DNA from: Curvibacter sp. AEP1-3
Lineage (GTDB): Bacteria; Pseudomonadota; Gammaproteobacteria; Burkholderiales; Burkholderiaceae_C
Direction of reading: 5' to 3'
NCBI RefSeq assembly: GCF_002163715.1
Contig: NZ_CP015698.1
Location: 620,001-684,000 of the forward strand
DNA: 64,000 bases
Part shown: positions 1-9,810 of the stretch, in pieces
How positions within the stretch are numbered: the first letter of the stretch is position 1
Layout of the letters: the number at the start of each line of letters is the position of its first letter
Program-made: the position numbers and the translations under genes
Notes under the pieces: model-generated
Database searches by the model: none
What the model was told of the DNA's origin: nothing
What the model saw: only the letters and a program-made list of their open reading frames with translations

Positions 1-752
1 TGGCCCACGCACTCATTCAATCCCTGAATGACGATAGTGCGGGCATCCCCGAGATACGTGACCTCATTGCCAAAGACCCGGCGCTTTCGGCCAAGCTATT
101 GCGCTTGGCCAATAGCGCCCAGTTCGGCTTGCCCCGCGGCGTCAGCAGTCTGGATGATGCTATCACCATGGTAGGCATGTCGAAGGTGCGTACTTTAGCG
201 CTGGGCGCTTGTTTGAGCGAATCTTTTCCAACGATTCCGGGTCTTGACCGTAAAGAATTCTGGCGTACCAGCATGGCCTGCGCGGGTTACGCCCAGTGGC
301 TGGCGACAGGCCTGGGCATGGATGGGCAACAAGCCTGGCTCACCGGCATGATGCTGCGCTTGGGCGAGTTGCTGATCGTGCAAGCAGAGCCGGAGGTGCT
401 GCAGGAAATTGAGAAGCTGCCGCATATTCCCGGAGTGCGTTGGCAACGTGAAGCCCGGCTCACCGGCTTTACCGAGGGACAAATTACTTCCGAGCTGGCA
501 CGTCGCTGGAATTTCCCGCCCCAGATGGTGCAGGCGCTGGCCCAATCGGCCGAACCGGTCACTACCCATGGATTTTCCCGACTTGCCGGGGTAATCCATC
601 TCGCGGGGTTGATGGCAGAGACAGACCACAACGGTCCCGATGTCATTGATACTCTGCCTTCCGAAGTGATTTCTGCGCTGATGCTGGACGTCGACTGGCT
701 GCACGCGAAATTCCCCAACGAAGAATCTTTTGTAAACATCACTGCCTTGTGA
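1..752 (+). CDS. HDOD domain signalling protein, 5' truncated by window edge
   Basis: The frame is open from the first bases, so the true start lies outside the window. The visible residues form an HDOD domain, an HD-related fold usually without catalytic metal ligands that is found in bacterial signalling and regulatory proteins. The text FWRTSMACAGYAQWLA, followed by QQAWLTGMMLRLGELL, is nearly repeated in the HDOD gene at 1420, so the two are close paralogues. The stop overlaps the nth start by four bases (GTGA), which suggests coupled translation. No output domain is visible in the part shown, and no specific partner can be named. Confidence 0.85.
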   Translation, partial: AHALIQSLNDDSAGIPEIRDLIAKDPALSAKLLRLANSAQFGLPRGVSSLDDAITMVGMSKVRTLALGACLSESFPTIPGLDRKEFWRTSMACAGYAQWLATGLGMDGQQAWLTGMMLRLGELLIVQAEPEVLQEIEKLPHIPGVRWQREARLTGFTEGQITSELARRWNFPPQMVQALAQSAEPVTTHGFSRLAGVIHLAGLMAETDHNGPDVIDTLPSEVISALMLDVDWLHAKFPNEESFVNITAL

Positions 753-1393
753 AACCTGCCCAGATAGAAGACTTTTTCGCCACCCTGCAGGCCGCCAACC
801 CCAACCCGCAAACCGAGCTGGAGTTCAGCTCTGTTTTCGAGTTGCTGGCGGCCGTTTTGTTGTCGGCGCAAGCGACCGATGTAGGGGTCAATAAAGCGAC
901 CCGCAAGCTGTTTGCCATAGCCAATACACCGCAACGAATTCTGGACTTGGGTTTGCCGGGTTTGGAGGAACACATCAAGACCATCGGGCTATTTCGGAGC
1001 AAAGCCAAGCACCTGATGGAAACCTGCCGCATGCTGGTGGATCTGCATGGAGGGCGTGTGCCTGCGGACCGGGAATCCCTGGAAGCACTGCCGGGTGTGG
1101 GGCGCAAAACCGCCAATGTGGTGTTGAACGTGGCATTCGGTCAACCGACCATGGCAGTGGACACGCACCTTTTCCGCTTGGGCAATCGCACGGGACTGGC
1201 GCCCGGCAAGACACCGCTGGAGGTTGAGCTGAAGTTGCTCAAACGCATACCGGCGCGCTACATGGTTGACGCACACCATTGGCTTATCCTGCATGGGCGT
1301 TATGTCTGCCAAGCCCGCAAACCTTTGTGTTGGCAATGCAGCGTAAATCAAGCTTGCGGATATAAACTCAAGACCCCCGCACCCGCGGGCTGA
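749..1393 (+). CDS. nth: Endonuclease III (DNA glycosylase/AP lyase)
   Basis: This is a base excision repair enzyme that removes oxidised pyrimidines and nicks abasic sites. The 214 residues match the family's usual length. A helix-hairpin-helix is seen at LPGVGRKTANV with the catalytic lysine, followed by the AVDTH stretch carrying the catalytic aspartate. The C-terminus has the four-cysteine [4Fe-4S] pattern C-x6-C-x2-C-x5-C (CQARKPLC, then WQC, then SVNQAC). The start is GTG, overlapping the upstream HDOD stop. A second HDOD gene follows 26 bases downstream, so nth sits inside a three-gene unit. Confidence 0.96.
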   Translation: MKPAQIEDFFATLQAANPNPQTELEFSSVFELLAAVLLSAQATDVGVNKATRKLFAIANTPQRILDLGLPGLEEHIKTIGLFRSKAKHLMETCRMLVDLHGGRVPADRESLEALPGVGRKTANVVLNVAFGQPTMAVDTHLFRLGNRTGLAPGKTPLEVELKLLKRIPARYMVDAHHWLILHGRYVCQARKPLCWQCSVNQACGYKLKTPAPAG

Positions 1394-1419
1394 CAGAACC
1401 TAGTAACCAGCGAAGCTTC

Positions 1420-2244
1420 ATGGCGGATATCAATACTTTCATCCAAACGGTCAAATTGCCTGTGATGCCGGAGGCGGCCCATGCGCTGATTCGTACTCTT
1501 AATGATGAAGATGCGGACGTAGTGACCGTGCGTGACATCATCGCCAAAGACCCTGCCCTGACCACGACCCTGCTGCGCATGGCCAACAGTGCCCTGTTCG
1601 GCTTGTCCCGCTCTGTCACAACCTTGGACAACGCCGTCAGCGTGGTCGGCATGGCGCAGATCCGTGCCCGTGCGCTGGGGATCTGCATGTCGCAGGTATT
1701 CAAGCTGCCCGAAAGCATCAACCGCCTGGAGTTCTGGCGCTACAGCATGGTATGCGCGGGCTACGCGAAGTTTCTGGCCCACAAAACCGGTCTGGATGAG
1801 CAGCAGGCCTGGCTCACCGCCATGATGCTGCGATTGGGTGAATTGGTGTTGTCCATGCACAGCCCGGACATCATTGCCCCCATTGAACAACTTCCACGCG
1901 CCCCCGGGGAGCGATGGAAGCGAGAGCGTGAACTGATCGGCTTTGACGAGGGCCAGATTACCGGCGAGGTGGCCCGTCGTTGGGATTTCCCCGAAGAAGT
2001 GGTCCTGGCCTTGGGTCACTGCGCAGATGCCTTGGCCGCCGTGAATCAGTCCCGCTTGTGTGCAGTCGTGCATTTGGCAGCCCTATGGGCAGACCAAAGC
2101 TATGACCATGCAGCCATCAAGGAAGCAGTATCAAGTTCGTCGCCGCAAGTTATGGGTTTCTTGGGTTTGAACGCTGAGGAATTGGTGAACAGCGTTCCGG
2201 ACCCAGAGTTGTTCAGCGACATTTCCGCGCTTCTTTCAAGCTGA
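1420..2244 (+). CDS. HDOD domain signalling protein
   Basis: A complete 274-residue, single-domain HDOD protein with no signal peptide, membrane segment or fused output domain. It is strongly similar to the truncated HDOD protein at the left edge, sharing the LLRMANSALFGL, FWRYSMVCAGYAKFLA and QQAWLTAMMLRLGEL blocks in the same order. HDOD proteins act in c-di-GMP, motility and stress signalling in proteobacteria, but nothing here fixes a specific role. Transcription probably ends at the strong hairpin at 2294-2315. Confidence 0.88.
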   Translation: MADINTFIQTVKLPVMPEAAHALIRTLNDEDADVVTVRDIIAKDPALTTTLLRMANSALFGLSRSVTTLDNAVSVVGMAQIRARALGICMSQVFKLPESINRLEFWRYSMVCAGYAKFLAHKTGLDEQQAWLTAMMLRLGELVLSMHSPDIIAPIEQLPRAPGERWKRERELIGFDEGQITGEVARRWDFPEEVVLALGHCADALAAVNQSRLCAVVHLAALWADQSYDHAAIKEAVSSSSPQVMGFLGLNAEELVNSVPDPELFSDISALLSS

Positions 2245-2293
2245 CAAGCCCCGCGTTGTCGACCCTCAAGATTGAGGCAACGACACAATAAGA

Positions 2294-2315
2294 AAAGGGA
2301 CCCTCGGGTCCCTTT
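2294..2315. terminator. Bidirectional intrinsic terminator
   Basis: A perfect 10-bp stem (AAAGGGACCC with GGGTCCCTTT) and a two-base loop lie between two convergent genes. An A-run on the left and a T-run on the right allow it to act on both strands. Confidence 0.85.
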
Positions 2316-2327
2316 ACTGTTTCCGAA

Positions 2328-3686
2328 TCAGCGCTTGAATTTCAATGCCAAAACTTTGTCCGCTACGCACTGGCCTTGCGGCTTTCCGCCATCACTGGCG
2401 AAGCGGTAGTGAATGCCGGCGTAAACACGGGATGCAGCAGCTTCATCCGCCGCTTCCTTGAAGCTCTTGAACGTCCGTGGACCCCATCCCCGGTCATTGT
2501 GGGTGTTGTCGACAAAAGACGTATTCGCACCAAACTCTTTGCCCAGCACCGCGGCAGCCGCACTGCTTTGCACTGAGTGACCCGATGGATAGTCAGGGAA
2601 CGGTGGCGTAGGTATCAAACTGGGTGTCCAATTGCTGTCGATGACCAGCTGCACATATGTCACGGGACGCAGCACATTGAGCTTGTATTTGGTGTTCCAC
2701 GCTGCCACGAAGGCATCGGACATGGCCATATTCAGGCGGGCAAACACTTCTGCCGCTGAGCCCAAATCCGCCTTCTTTGCGCGAAGCAAATCGTTGGCAA
2801 CATAAGCCCAATGACCCGCTGGCGTAGGCGTCTTGCCGGCGTCGTCCGCCCAATAGAGTGCGAATTGGCGCTGCTCTTGGGTTGCTGCTCGACTGATCTG
2901 GTAGACCTCCATGCCATCCTTGTAGAACGCAGAGCCCGGTTCCTCAGAATAGGCGGGTGGCATGGGTGCCGGGCAGTCATCTGCTGTCTTCATCACAAAG
3001 GGACGGTTCTTGCCCCAATAGGGCAACAACGGCGCCGCAAAGGCCGGAGGTGTGGCAGACCATTTACCGGTTCCACTGGGCGGGACATAGTTCTGCTGAT
3101 GCCTGCGGATAGGCCCCCAGGCTTCATGGCCGCCATCCGTGCGTGCCCAAGTCATGATCGCCATGGCCATCAATTTGCCAAAAGTCTCGGACCGGTTGGT
3201 GATTTCCGCGGTAACGCTGTTGGGATCAAAGTCCTGTGTGTATTTCAGGGGCAGACTGCGTTCCAGCGTGTCAATGCGCGCCTTGTTCTCAGGGCTAGCG
3301 TTGCTGAACATCATGCGCGTCATCGTCGCTAGAGATGCATTTGCGACCGTGGGCCAATGCAAAGGCTCATCTGGCTGCGCCCATGGCAGCGAGCTCAACT
3401 GATTGAGTTGCCCGGCCAGACTCTGGTAGCCGGGCATGCCCGGCACGACGGACTCATAAAGCGTCAAGCCCATGTAACCAAGCGCCCGGGAAGCCACCGG
3501 CGGGCTGAATCCGGGCGTTTGCTGAATGAGTTGCAGCGCAAGGAAAAACCAGTCATAAACCACCCCGGAGCTATACGCATTGGCTGGCTTAGCTACGGGT
3601 GCAGGGGTGGACTGGGCCAAAGTCACGGGACTTTGCAAAGTGGCAAAAGATGCCGCCATGGCCAAAACAAGGGTTCGGATTTTCAT
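2328..3686 (-). CDS. Vanadium-dependent haloperoxidase / PAP2-superfamily protein, secreted
   Basis: 452 residues with an N-terminal signal peptide ending near TLAQ, so it is exported. All three motifs of the acid phosphatase/vanadium haloperoxidase fold are present: K-x6-R-P in KYKLNVLRP, P-S-G-H in DYPSGHSV, and S-R-x5-H in SRVYAGIHYRFASD. These bind phosphate or vanadate. Whether it is a haloperoxidase or a phosphatase cannot be told from sequence alone. It overlaps the upstream FG-GAP gene by four bases, so the pair is probably co-translated. The reason for its link to a xylose importer is unclear. Confidence 0.85.
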   Translation of the reverse strand: MKIRTLVLAMAASFATLQSPVTLAQSTPAPVAKPANAYSSGVVYDWFFLALQLIQQTPGFSPPVASRALGYMGLTLYESVVPGMPGYQSLAGQLNQLSSLPWAQPDEPLHWPTVANASLATMTRMMFSNASPENKARIDTLERSLPLKYTQDFDPNSVTAEITNRSETFGKLMAMAIMTWARTDGGHEAWGPIRRHQQNYVPPSGTGKWSATPPAFAAPLLPYWGKNRPFVMKTADDCPAPMPPAYSEEPGSAFYKDGMEVYQISRAATQEQRQFALYWADDAGKTPTPAGHWAYVANDLLRAKKADLGSAAEVFARLNMAMSDAFVAAWNTKYKLNVLRPVTYVQLVIDSNWTPSLIPTPPFPDYPSGHSVQSSAAAAVLGKEFGANTSFVDNTHNDRGWGPRTFKSFKEAADEAAASRVYAGIHYRFASDGGKPQGQCVADKVLALKFKR

Positions 3687-5293
3687 TGTGCTTTCCAGGC
3701 TTGAACACCTGTCTCCCGGTTGACGACATAGAACGCATCAGATGCCACGTTAAGCCATGGGCCCCAATCTTCATTTGGCCACTGCACGCGGACCTTCACG
3801 TCTTTAGCGTTACCAAGGCCGAAGTGCATCCAGCCGAGATGGCCGCTTGCATGGCCACCACCAATGGTGAGTTCCTGGCGTTCAATGCGGCCGCCCAAAT
3901 CCACCTCCACCCAGGCGCCTATGGCGTCCCGGTTGCCACCGCCTTGCTGCAAACGAAGTTGCAGCCAATGGCCCATGGGCGCAGGTTTCTCTGCTGTCCC
4001 TGCACCTACGTGGCGCCACAGTTGTGCTCTGTCCTGGCGGTTCACCACCACCATATCGAGCAGACCGTCTCCGTTCAGATCCGCCATCATGCCGCCCCGC
4101 CCGCGCTTGAAACTGGCGACACCCGCCTGCTGCCCCACCTCCGTGAAGCGCCCGTCAGGCTCCTGGAGCAGCAGGTTGTTGGGATCCAAAATGGCGAAGT
4201 CGGGCATCGATGAGACATTGCCTTTGACAATGAAAAGGTCAGCCCAGCCATCATTGTTGGCGTCCGCAAACTGGGCATGCCAGGCTGTGCTGGGGTGGAA
4301 ATCGCCACCCACATAAGGACGGTGTGCCGTGATACCGCGCTTGTAAGCCTGATCGATGTAGCTTGGTTTACCGGGCCCAGCTTCCAGCTTCTGGAATTTA
4401 TTGTCCGCCATGCTGGTAATGAAGTACTCAGGGTAGCCATCACCATCAATGTCATGTCCGGCAATGCCCATGCCCCAGACTTGGAGTTGCTTCCATCCGT
4501 CTTGCTCGGTGTACAACTTCGCCGGTGCACCCGGTGCTACCCTCCACAATTGCTCTTGCCCGCCCTGGTAATACTCGCGGTCGTTGGCGACTCTGAGGCT
4601 GGCTTGTCCGCTGCGATTCCAATCAGAGAACAACATGCTGAGTGCGCAATAACCCGGTGCGAGTTTTTCGGGTGCGCCATAGGCCTTGCCTGTGGCGTCC
4701 GGCCGCATCAAGAAACCGGGAGTGCAGGTACCCCATGGAAAATCAGGACGACTGCGGTCGTAGTAACTGCCGAAGGCCATGGTCGGCAAGGTCTGCCCTT
4801 TTTCCCAGGTAGCAGAAAACGCGGTGTGCCAATCATTGCTGGGCGGAATGTTCCAACGCGCGTTGGCATTCTCAAATTTGCATTGCCCCAAGCCCCGGAA
4901 AACCGCCAACTCGCCAACACGTAGAACCACCAGATCAACATTCCCGTCCGCATCAATGTCTATCGGGTAAGCACCGGTGGCATTGGTCAGCTCCATATTC
5001 GAGCGCTGCTCTTGCAACTTGATCGGACCTCCGCGGGTGCTCTTGTTGCGATAGAACTTGGCTTTGTTCACACCGCCAGTGACATACATCTCGGGCAGGC
5101 CGTCGCTATCGCAATCAAACACAGCAACACCACCGCCGACCATAAACTCATCCTGTCCTTCAAAGCGGATCTGCAGGCCTGAAGTTTCTGTTTCCTCCAC
5201 AAACTTGGGCGTTGCGGGCAACGCTCCCCCCTGCGCAAACGCTTGCTGCATCAAGGTCGCGACCAGCACGTACCCCATCTTTCTGAACGTCAT
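3683..5293 (-). CDS. FG-GAP/VCBS repeat protein with ASPIC/UnbV-like C-terminus (CRTAC1-like), secreted
   Basis: I choose the ATG at 5293 because it is preceded by GGAGGAG eight bases upstream and opens a signal peptide (MTFRKMGYVLVATLMQQAFA). A longer frame back to 5338 has no such support. At least five Ca-binding-like repeats are visible: DCDSDGLPE, DIDADGNVD, DIDGDGYPE, DANNDGWAD and DLNGDGLLD. These predict a secreted beta-propeller. The end (GAWVEVDLGGRIERQELTIGGG) resembles the ASPIC/UnbV domain. Propeller proteins of this type often sit beside PAP2/haloperoxidase genes, as here. No enzymatic activity is predicted. Confidence 0.82.
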   Translation of the reverse strand: MTFRKMGYVLVATLMQQAFAQGGALPATPKFVEETETSGLQIRFEGQDEFMVGGGVAVFDCDSDGLPEMYVTGGVNKAKFYRNKSTRGGPIKLQEQRSNMELTNATGAYPIDIDADGNVDLVVLRVGELAVFRGLGQCKFENANARWNIPPSNDWHTAFSATWEKGQTLPTMAFGSYYDRSRPDFPWGTCTPGFLMRPDATGKAYGAPEKLAPGYCALSMLFSDWNRSGQASLRVANDREYYQGGQEQLWRVAPGAPAKLYTEQDGWKQLQVWGMGIAGHDIDGDGYPEYFITSMADNKFQKLEAGPGKPSYIDQAYKRGITAHRPYVGGDFHPSTAWHAQFADANNDGWADLFIVKGNVSSMPDFAILDPNNLLLQEPDGRFTEVGQQAGVASFKRGRGGMMADLNGDGLLDMVVVNRQDRAQLWRHVGAGTAEKPAPMGHWLQLRLQQGGGNRDAIGAWVEVDLGGRIERQELTIGGGHASGHLGWMHFGLGNAKDVKVRVQWPNEDWGPWLNVASDAFYVVNRETGVQAWKAQ

Positions 5294-5334
5294 TATCGAA
5301 ACTCCTCCATCAAATAATTGAAACCTTAAGTGCA

Positions 5335-6468
5335 TCAATGACCGGACACATAATTCGCTTCTTTCAGAAGCGGACGCAAGAACTGGTGTAAAACCATGGC
5401 AGCTGCACCTACCGCGGCGGCGTGCAAGCCATAGCGTGCAGGCCGAACTTCAGGCGCTTGCATTCCCGCAGACTGCGCGTAGGCGCATTGGGTGTTGCGG
5501 GCAGCCTCCACGAGACCCGGATGATCGACCGTGGAACGCCCGCCAACCACGATCACCCGTGGGTTAAACATTGCATCCAGGTTTTGCAGCATCATTCCCA
5601 GATACTGCGCGGCGTGTTCCAAGCTCGTTTGCTCTTTGAGAGCACGTGCACCCACAAATGCCTCTGCACAACCCCGGCGCCCGCAGGAGCACAACGGGCC
5701 GTTGACCTGCAAAATACTGTGTCCGATTTCACCGGCCGTACCCCTCGCACCGGTAAAAAGCCTGTCGTTAAGCACCACACCGGCACCCACACCGACATCG
5801 CAATTCAAAAAAATCAGCGGATCTTCATTGCCTCCGCCCCCGAATTCGTACTCCCCAAGGGCGGCGGTATCGCCATCATTCTGTAAGTGAATATGTGCTG
5901 CTGGAATACCGAGTTTGCCGAACTCTTGCGCCACCATCTCCAAAAAAGGCACATTGCGCCAACCGAGATTCGGTGCCAATCTGACAATGCCCCCAGCGTC
6001 ATCGATAGCGCCGGGCAGACATACGCCTACACCGGACAACAACATCTGGTTGAGATCCAACTGTTTGGTGAGAACACGGAGAAGTTGAGTTGCCAGCTTG
6101 CATGCACTGGCAGGCCGCGGGTCGTCCAGCAACGCTTCTTTGTGGCTGAGCACCTGTCCGGTCAGCGAAACGGAGACGATGCGCACGCAATCGACCGCGA
6201 TCTCGATCCCCACCAACACGCGTTTGTTTGCATCGATATGGAGCGGGGTAGAAGGCCTGCCCATGCCCTGCCCCGCCACAGGCGCTTCAGGTTCAGTGAG
6301 CCAGTGTTCGTCCAGCAGTTCACGCACCAAACCACTCACTGTGGACTTGGTCAAGCCGCTCAGAGTGGCCAAACGGGCCCTTGAAAGGCCGGGCTGGCTG
6401 CGGATCAGTCGCAGCAAAACACTGCGATTGATCCGCTTGAGCAACTGCAAATCACCCGTGGTTTTCAT
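5335..6468 (-). CDS. ROK-family transcriptional regulator (XylR-like)
   Basis: 377 residues. An N-terminal winged helix-turn-helix (SRARLATLSGLTKSTVSGLV) is followed by a ROK sugar-kinase-like domain with the zinc motif CSCGRRGCAE and DVGVGAG in the nucleotide/sugar pocket. ROK repressors sense sugars and control the adjacent transport genes. It lies 41 bases after the ATPase gene of the xylose-type importer on the same strand and probably regulates that operon. The palindrome at 9811-9833 is a candidate operator. Confidence 0.88.
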   Translation of the reverse strand: MKTTGDLQLLKRINRSVLLRLIRSQPGLSRARLATLSGLTKSTVSGLVRELLDEHWLTEPEAPVAGQGMGRPSTPLHIDANKRVLVGIEIAVDCVRIVSVSLTGQVLSHKEALLDDPRPASACKLATQLLRVLTKQLDLNQMLLSGVGVCLPGAIDDAGGIVRLAPNLGWRNVPFLEMVAQEFGKLGIPAAHIHLQNDGDTAALGEYEFGGGGNEDPLIFLNCDVGVGAGVVLNDRLFTGARGTAGEIGHSILQVNGPLCSCGRRGCAEAFVGARALKEQTSLEHAAQYLGMMLQNLDAMFNPRVIVVGGRSTVDHPGLVEAARNTQCAYAQSAGMQAPEVRPARYGLHAAAVGAAAMVLHQFLRPLLKEANYVSGH

Positions 6469-6509
6469 GCAATGTGCTCAACACTCAAGGAACAGCACAG
6501 AAAACCGGA

Positions 6510-7325
6510 TTACTTCGGATTGCGCTCACACTCCGGTTTGCCTTCCGGCTTCTTGCCCAGAATGATCATGCCCAACACTTCATCTTCGGTCACGTCCTGG
6601 GTGCGGTAGGTACCTACCACCTTGCCGTTTTTCATGACAGCCAGACGGTCACTCAGCGCAAACACGTCGTGCATGTCATGACTGATCAGGAAAATGCCGA
6701 CGCCTTCCGCTTTGAGCTGCTCAATGAGCTTGGCCACCATTGCCGTTTCCTCAGGGCCCAGAGCCGCTGTGGGTTCGTCCATGATGAGGATCTGGGCATT
6801 GAAGTAAATGGCTCGCGAAATCGCCACCACCTGACGTTGACCGCCGGACAGGCGGCGCACAGGCGTGTGGTAGTTCTTGAAGTTCTTGTTCAGGCGTTGA
6901 AAGACCTTGCGGGCATCGGCGTCCATGCGATGGTCATCCAATGTCCTCCAGGGAGTGAGCAGTTCACGTCCGAGGAAAAGGTTGGCCACCGAATTCAGGT
7001 TGTCGGCCAGCGCCAAAGTCTGGTAGATGGATTCAATGCCGGCGGCCTGCGCATCCGCAGGTGTGCGGATGTGGGCCTTGGTGCCGTTGATGATGACGTC
7101 GCCACTATCGATGGGATACGCGCCGGCCAGCATCTTCATCAGGGTGGACTTACCGGCACCGTTGTGACCCAGCACGGCCACAACTTCGCCGGGGTACAGG
7201 TTGATGCTGACGTTTTCCACCGCATGCACACCACCAAACGCCTTGTTGATGTTGCGCATTTCCACCAGGCATTTGCTGGTGTCCACGGCGGCTTTGGTTT
7301 TAGTAGTTTCCATGTTGGCGCTCAC
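6510..7325 (-). CDS. xylG: Xylose/monosaccharide ABC transporter ATP-binding protein
   Basis: A single ABC ATPase domain with Walker A GHNGAGKS, signature LSGGQRQ and Walker B ILIMDEP. Length is about 270 residues, roughly half of classical two-domain XylG or RbsA, so this is the short FrcA-like form that works as a homodimer. The best start is a GTG at 7325 overlapping the permease stop (GTGA) with GGGAG upstream; an ATG four codons later at 7313 is possible. It energises sugar uptake with the two genes upstream. Confidence 0.9.
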   Translation of the reverse strand: MSANMETTKTKAAVDTSKCLVEMRNINKAFGGVHAVENVSINLYPGEVVAVLGHNGAGKSTLMKMLAGAYPIDSGDVIINGTKAHIRTPADAQAAGIESIYQTLALADNLNSVANLFLGRELLTPWRTLDDHRMDADARKVFQRLNKNFKNYHTPVRRLSGGQRQVVAISRAIYFNAQILIMDEPTAALGPEETAMVAKLIEQLKAEGVGIFLISHDMHDVFALSDRLAVMKNGKVVGTYRTQDVTEDEVLGMIILGKKPEGKPECERNPK

Positions 7326-8512
7326 AGCACATCTCCCGTCCATTTGCGATAAGCCACATCAAAGACCACAGCTGCAATGAGCACCTGGCCGATGATCACA
7401 TAGCGGGTACCGATGGACACATCCAGCAGCAACATGCCACTGTCAATACATTGCATGATCAGGGCACCCAACACGGAGCCCAGAATCGTTCCGCTACCGC
7501 CCGCCAGCGCTGTGCCGCCGATCACCGTCGCGGCAATCACCAGCAACTCGAGGTTGTTACCCAGGGAGTTGGTACCGGCATTCAGACGGGAAATCGCCAC
7601 AATCGCGGCGATGGTTGTGAGCACCGCCAACAGCAGAAATAGCATCATGGTGACGCGCTTGACGGGAATACCCACCAAGGCTGCAGCATCAGGGTTGCCG
7701 CCCATGGCAAACACGTAACGGCCGAAGCGCGTACGGTGCACGATGAACGCCATGATCACGGCCACAGCACCCCAGATCAACACGGGAATGGGTACGCCCT
7801 GAGCGTCATCCTTGCCGGGGATTTGGTATGCATTCATCACCGCAACGAAACCCATTACCAGAACGATGGGAATCAAAGACAGTGCGATGTCCAGTCCCAA
7901 AGGATTGGTCGGTACGTCATAACGCTGCTTGGAGCGGCGCTTGGCGAGCATGGACAAGACAATGCACAAGGAGATCACGCCACCCAGAATCCAGCTGGCT
8001 GTTGTGCCTATGCCACCATTAAAGCCACCGCCAAGCTTCAGAAAAAAGGGATCGGACAATGGCTGGGTCTTGCCATCAGCCACAAGATAAGCGGCGCCGC
8101 GGAAGGACATCAATCCGCCCAAGGTGACCACAAAAGACGGCACACCGACATAAGCCGTCAACACACCTTGATACACCGCGGTCAGGATGGCAGCAGCCAA
8201 ACCGGCCAAGCATGCCGCTGGCCAAGACCAGTCCAAGGTGTACATCAAGAATGCAATGAGTACACCCACAAAACCCATCACCGAACCGACAGAGAGGTCG
8301 ATGTGACGGGCCACAATAATGAGCACCATGACGGTCGCAAGAATGCCGACCACCGCAGTCTGCTGCGCAATGTTGTAGAGGTTTTCGGCAGAGAAAAAGA
8401 TACCGCCAGACAGAACATTAAAAACAACGGTGGTGACCACCAACACTGCGGTCATCAGCACCATGCGCCAATCGATGGCCGAATGCTTCAAGTTTTTTAG
8501 AGCTTGATTCAT
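7322..8512 (-). CDS. xylH: Xylose/monosaccharide ABC transporter permease
   Basis: About 396 residues with many hydrophobic segments and the BPD_transp_2-type order seen in XylH/RbsC permeases, including [17 protein letters not shown] and a glycine-rich [20 protein letters not shown] segment. I start at the ATG at 8512 (MNQALKN), which follows GGGGAAG with a short spacer. Upstream codons add an unlikely basic leader. It forms the inner-membrane channel for the XylF ligand and overlaps the ATPase start. Confidence 0.93.
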   Translation of the reverse strand: MNQALKNLKHSAIDWRMVLMTAVLVVTTVVFNVLSGGIFFSAENLYNIAQQTAVVGILATVMVLIIVARHIDLSVGSVMGFVGVLIAFLMYTLDWSWPAACLAGLAAAILTAVYQGVLTAYVGVPSFVVTLGGLMSFRGAAYLVADGKTQPLSDPFFLKLGGGFNGGIGTTASWILGGVISLCIVLSMLAKRRSKQRYDVPTNPLGLDIALSLIPIVLVMGFVAVMNAYQIPGKDDAQGVPIPVLIWGAVAVIMAFIVHRTRFGRYVFAMGGNPDAAALVGIPVKRVTMMLFLLLAVLTTIAAIVAISRLNAGTNSLGNNLELLVIAATVIGGTALAGGSGTILGSVLGALIMQCIDSGMLLLDVSIGTRYVIIGQVLIAAVVFDVAYRKWTGDVL

Positions 8513-8553
8513 TGACTTCCCCAAACGAAACCGAAAACGGAGTTCTAAAACGA

Positions 8554-8589
8554 CACCGCGGGCACCAAGCACAAGCCCGGCCCGCGGTG
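8554..8589 (-). other. Intercistronic stem-loop between xylF and xylH
   Basis: A perfect 10-bp stem (CACCGCGGGC with GCCCGCGGTG) lies just after the binding-protein gene and has no following T-run. Such hairpins commonly stabilise the upstream message so that binding protein is made in excess over the membrane components. Confidence 0.6.
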
Positions 8590-8617
8590 AATGGCTAACA
8601 AAAGTTAGAAAAAACGC

Positions 8618-9637
8618 TTACTTGCAAGCAGCCACTTTGGATACGTCTGCGCCCTTGCACAGAACGTCCTTCTTGATGTAGCCAGCCTTCAATACCACAT
8701 CCAGGTTGGCTTGGGTCACAGGGATAGGCTTCAGGAAGATGGACTTCAGAGTCACCTTCTTGGGGCCGCCAGCCCAGTCACCCGCACCGGTCACAGGCTT
8801 GCCGGAACCCAGTTCCACAGCAGCCTTGGCAGCAGCAGTACCGAGGTCAGCAGAGTTCTTCCACACGGACACAGTCTGGGTACCCAGAGCCACGCGGTTC
8901 AGAGCAGCGTGGTCGCCGTCTTGACCGGAAACTGGAATGCCTTGCATGCCCTTGGCGGTCAAAGCAGCCACTACGCCACCGGCCATACCGTCGTTCTGAG
9001 CCACAACGGCGTCAACCTTGTTGCCGTTCTTGGTCAGGATCTGTTCCATGTTCTTCTGGGCGTTCTGTGGGTTCCAACCGGCGGTGAACTCTTCACCAAC
9101 GATCTTCACGTCACCGCTTTTGATTGCGGCTTCCAGAACTTCGCCTTGGCCTTCACGCAGGAAGTTGGCGTTGTTGTCGCCTGGATCACCCTTGATGATG
9201 GCGTAGTTGCCCTTTGGCTTGACAGCCAAAATCGCACGTGCAGTCATGCGGCCCACTTCCTTGTTGTCGAAAGTGATGTAGGTGGTGCCGGGAGCTTCGA
9301 ACAAACGGTCATAAGCGATCACTGGGATCTTCAGCTGGGCGGCCTTGTTCACGGCAGGCAGGATGGCGTCCTTGTCGCGTGCCAGAATGATCAGGACCTT
9401 GGCGCCCTTGGCGATCAAGCTGTCGATGTCAGTCAATTGCTTTTCGGTAGAGGAACCAGCGTCAGACATGATGTACTTGGCGCCGCTCTTGGCCAACTCG
9501 GCCTTGATAGCTGCTTCGTCAGTCTTCCAGCGTTCTTCCTGGTACGCGTCGAAGCTCACGCCGACGGTCAGCTGAGCAAAAGAGGAACCGGCTGCCATGG
9601 CCAGTGCCAAAGCGGTCAATTGACGTTGAAATTTCAT
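8618..9637 (-). CDS. xylF: D-xylose-binding periplasmic protein
   Basis: The start at 9637 has GGAG eight bases upstream and gives a clean signal peptide (MKFQRQLTALALAMAAGSSFAQ). The mature protein is a periplasmic sugar-binding protein of the XylF type, with VGVSFDAYQEERW near the N-terminus, IPVIAYDRL, and VVAQNDGMAGGVVAAL in the second lobe. About 340 residues fits XylF. It delivers sugar to XylH/XylG. The upstream gap contains a 23-base palindrome that may be its operator. Confidence 0.93.
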   Translation of the reverse strand: MKFQRQLTALALAMAAGSSFAQLTVGVSFDAYQEERWKTDEAAIKAELAKSGAKYIMSDAGSSTEKQLTDIDSLIAKGAKVLIILARDKDAILPAVNKAAQLKIPVIAYDRLFEAPGTTYITFDNKEVGRMTARAILAVKPKGNYAIIKGDPGDNNANFLREGQGEVLEAAIKSGDVKIVGEEFTAGWNPQNAQKNMEQILTKNGNKVDAVVAQNDGMAGGVVAALTAKGMQGIPVSGQDGDHAALNRVALGTQTVSVWKNSADLGTAAAKAAVELGSGKPVTGAGDWAGGPKKVTLKSIFLKPIPVTQANLDVVLKAGYIKKDVLCKGADVSKVAACK

Positions 9638-9810
9638 GTATGTCTCCAGAATAATTACCCGGTATGGGCGTCTGTGTTGAATCAACTTTTTCCTACCGCC
9701 GCCCATGGACTGCATGAGTTAGTTCGGACAGTAGACGAAGTGTCCACCAGATTTCTTGCGTTCTACACTAGGGGAAATACCGAGAGCCGCGCGAACATCG
9801 TTACAAGTTC

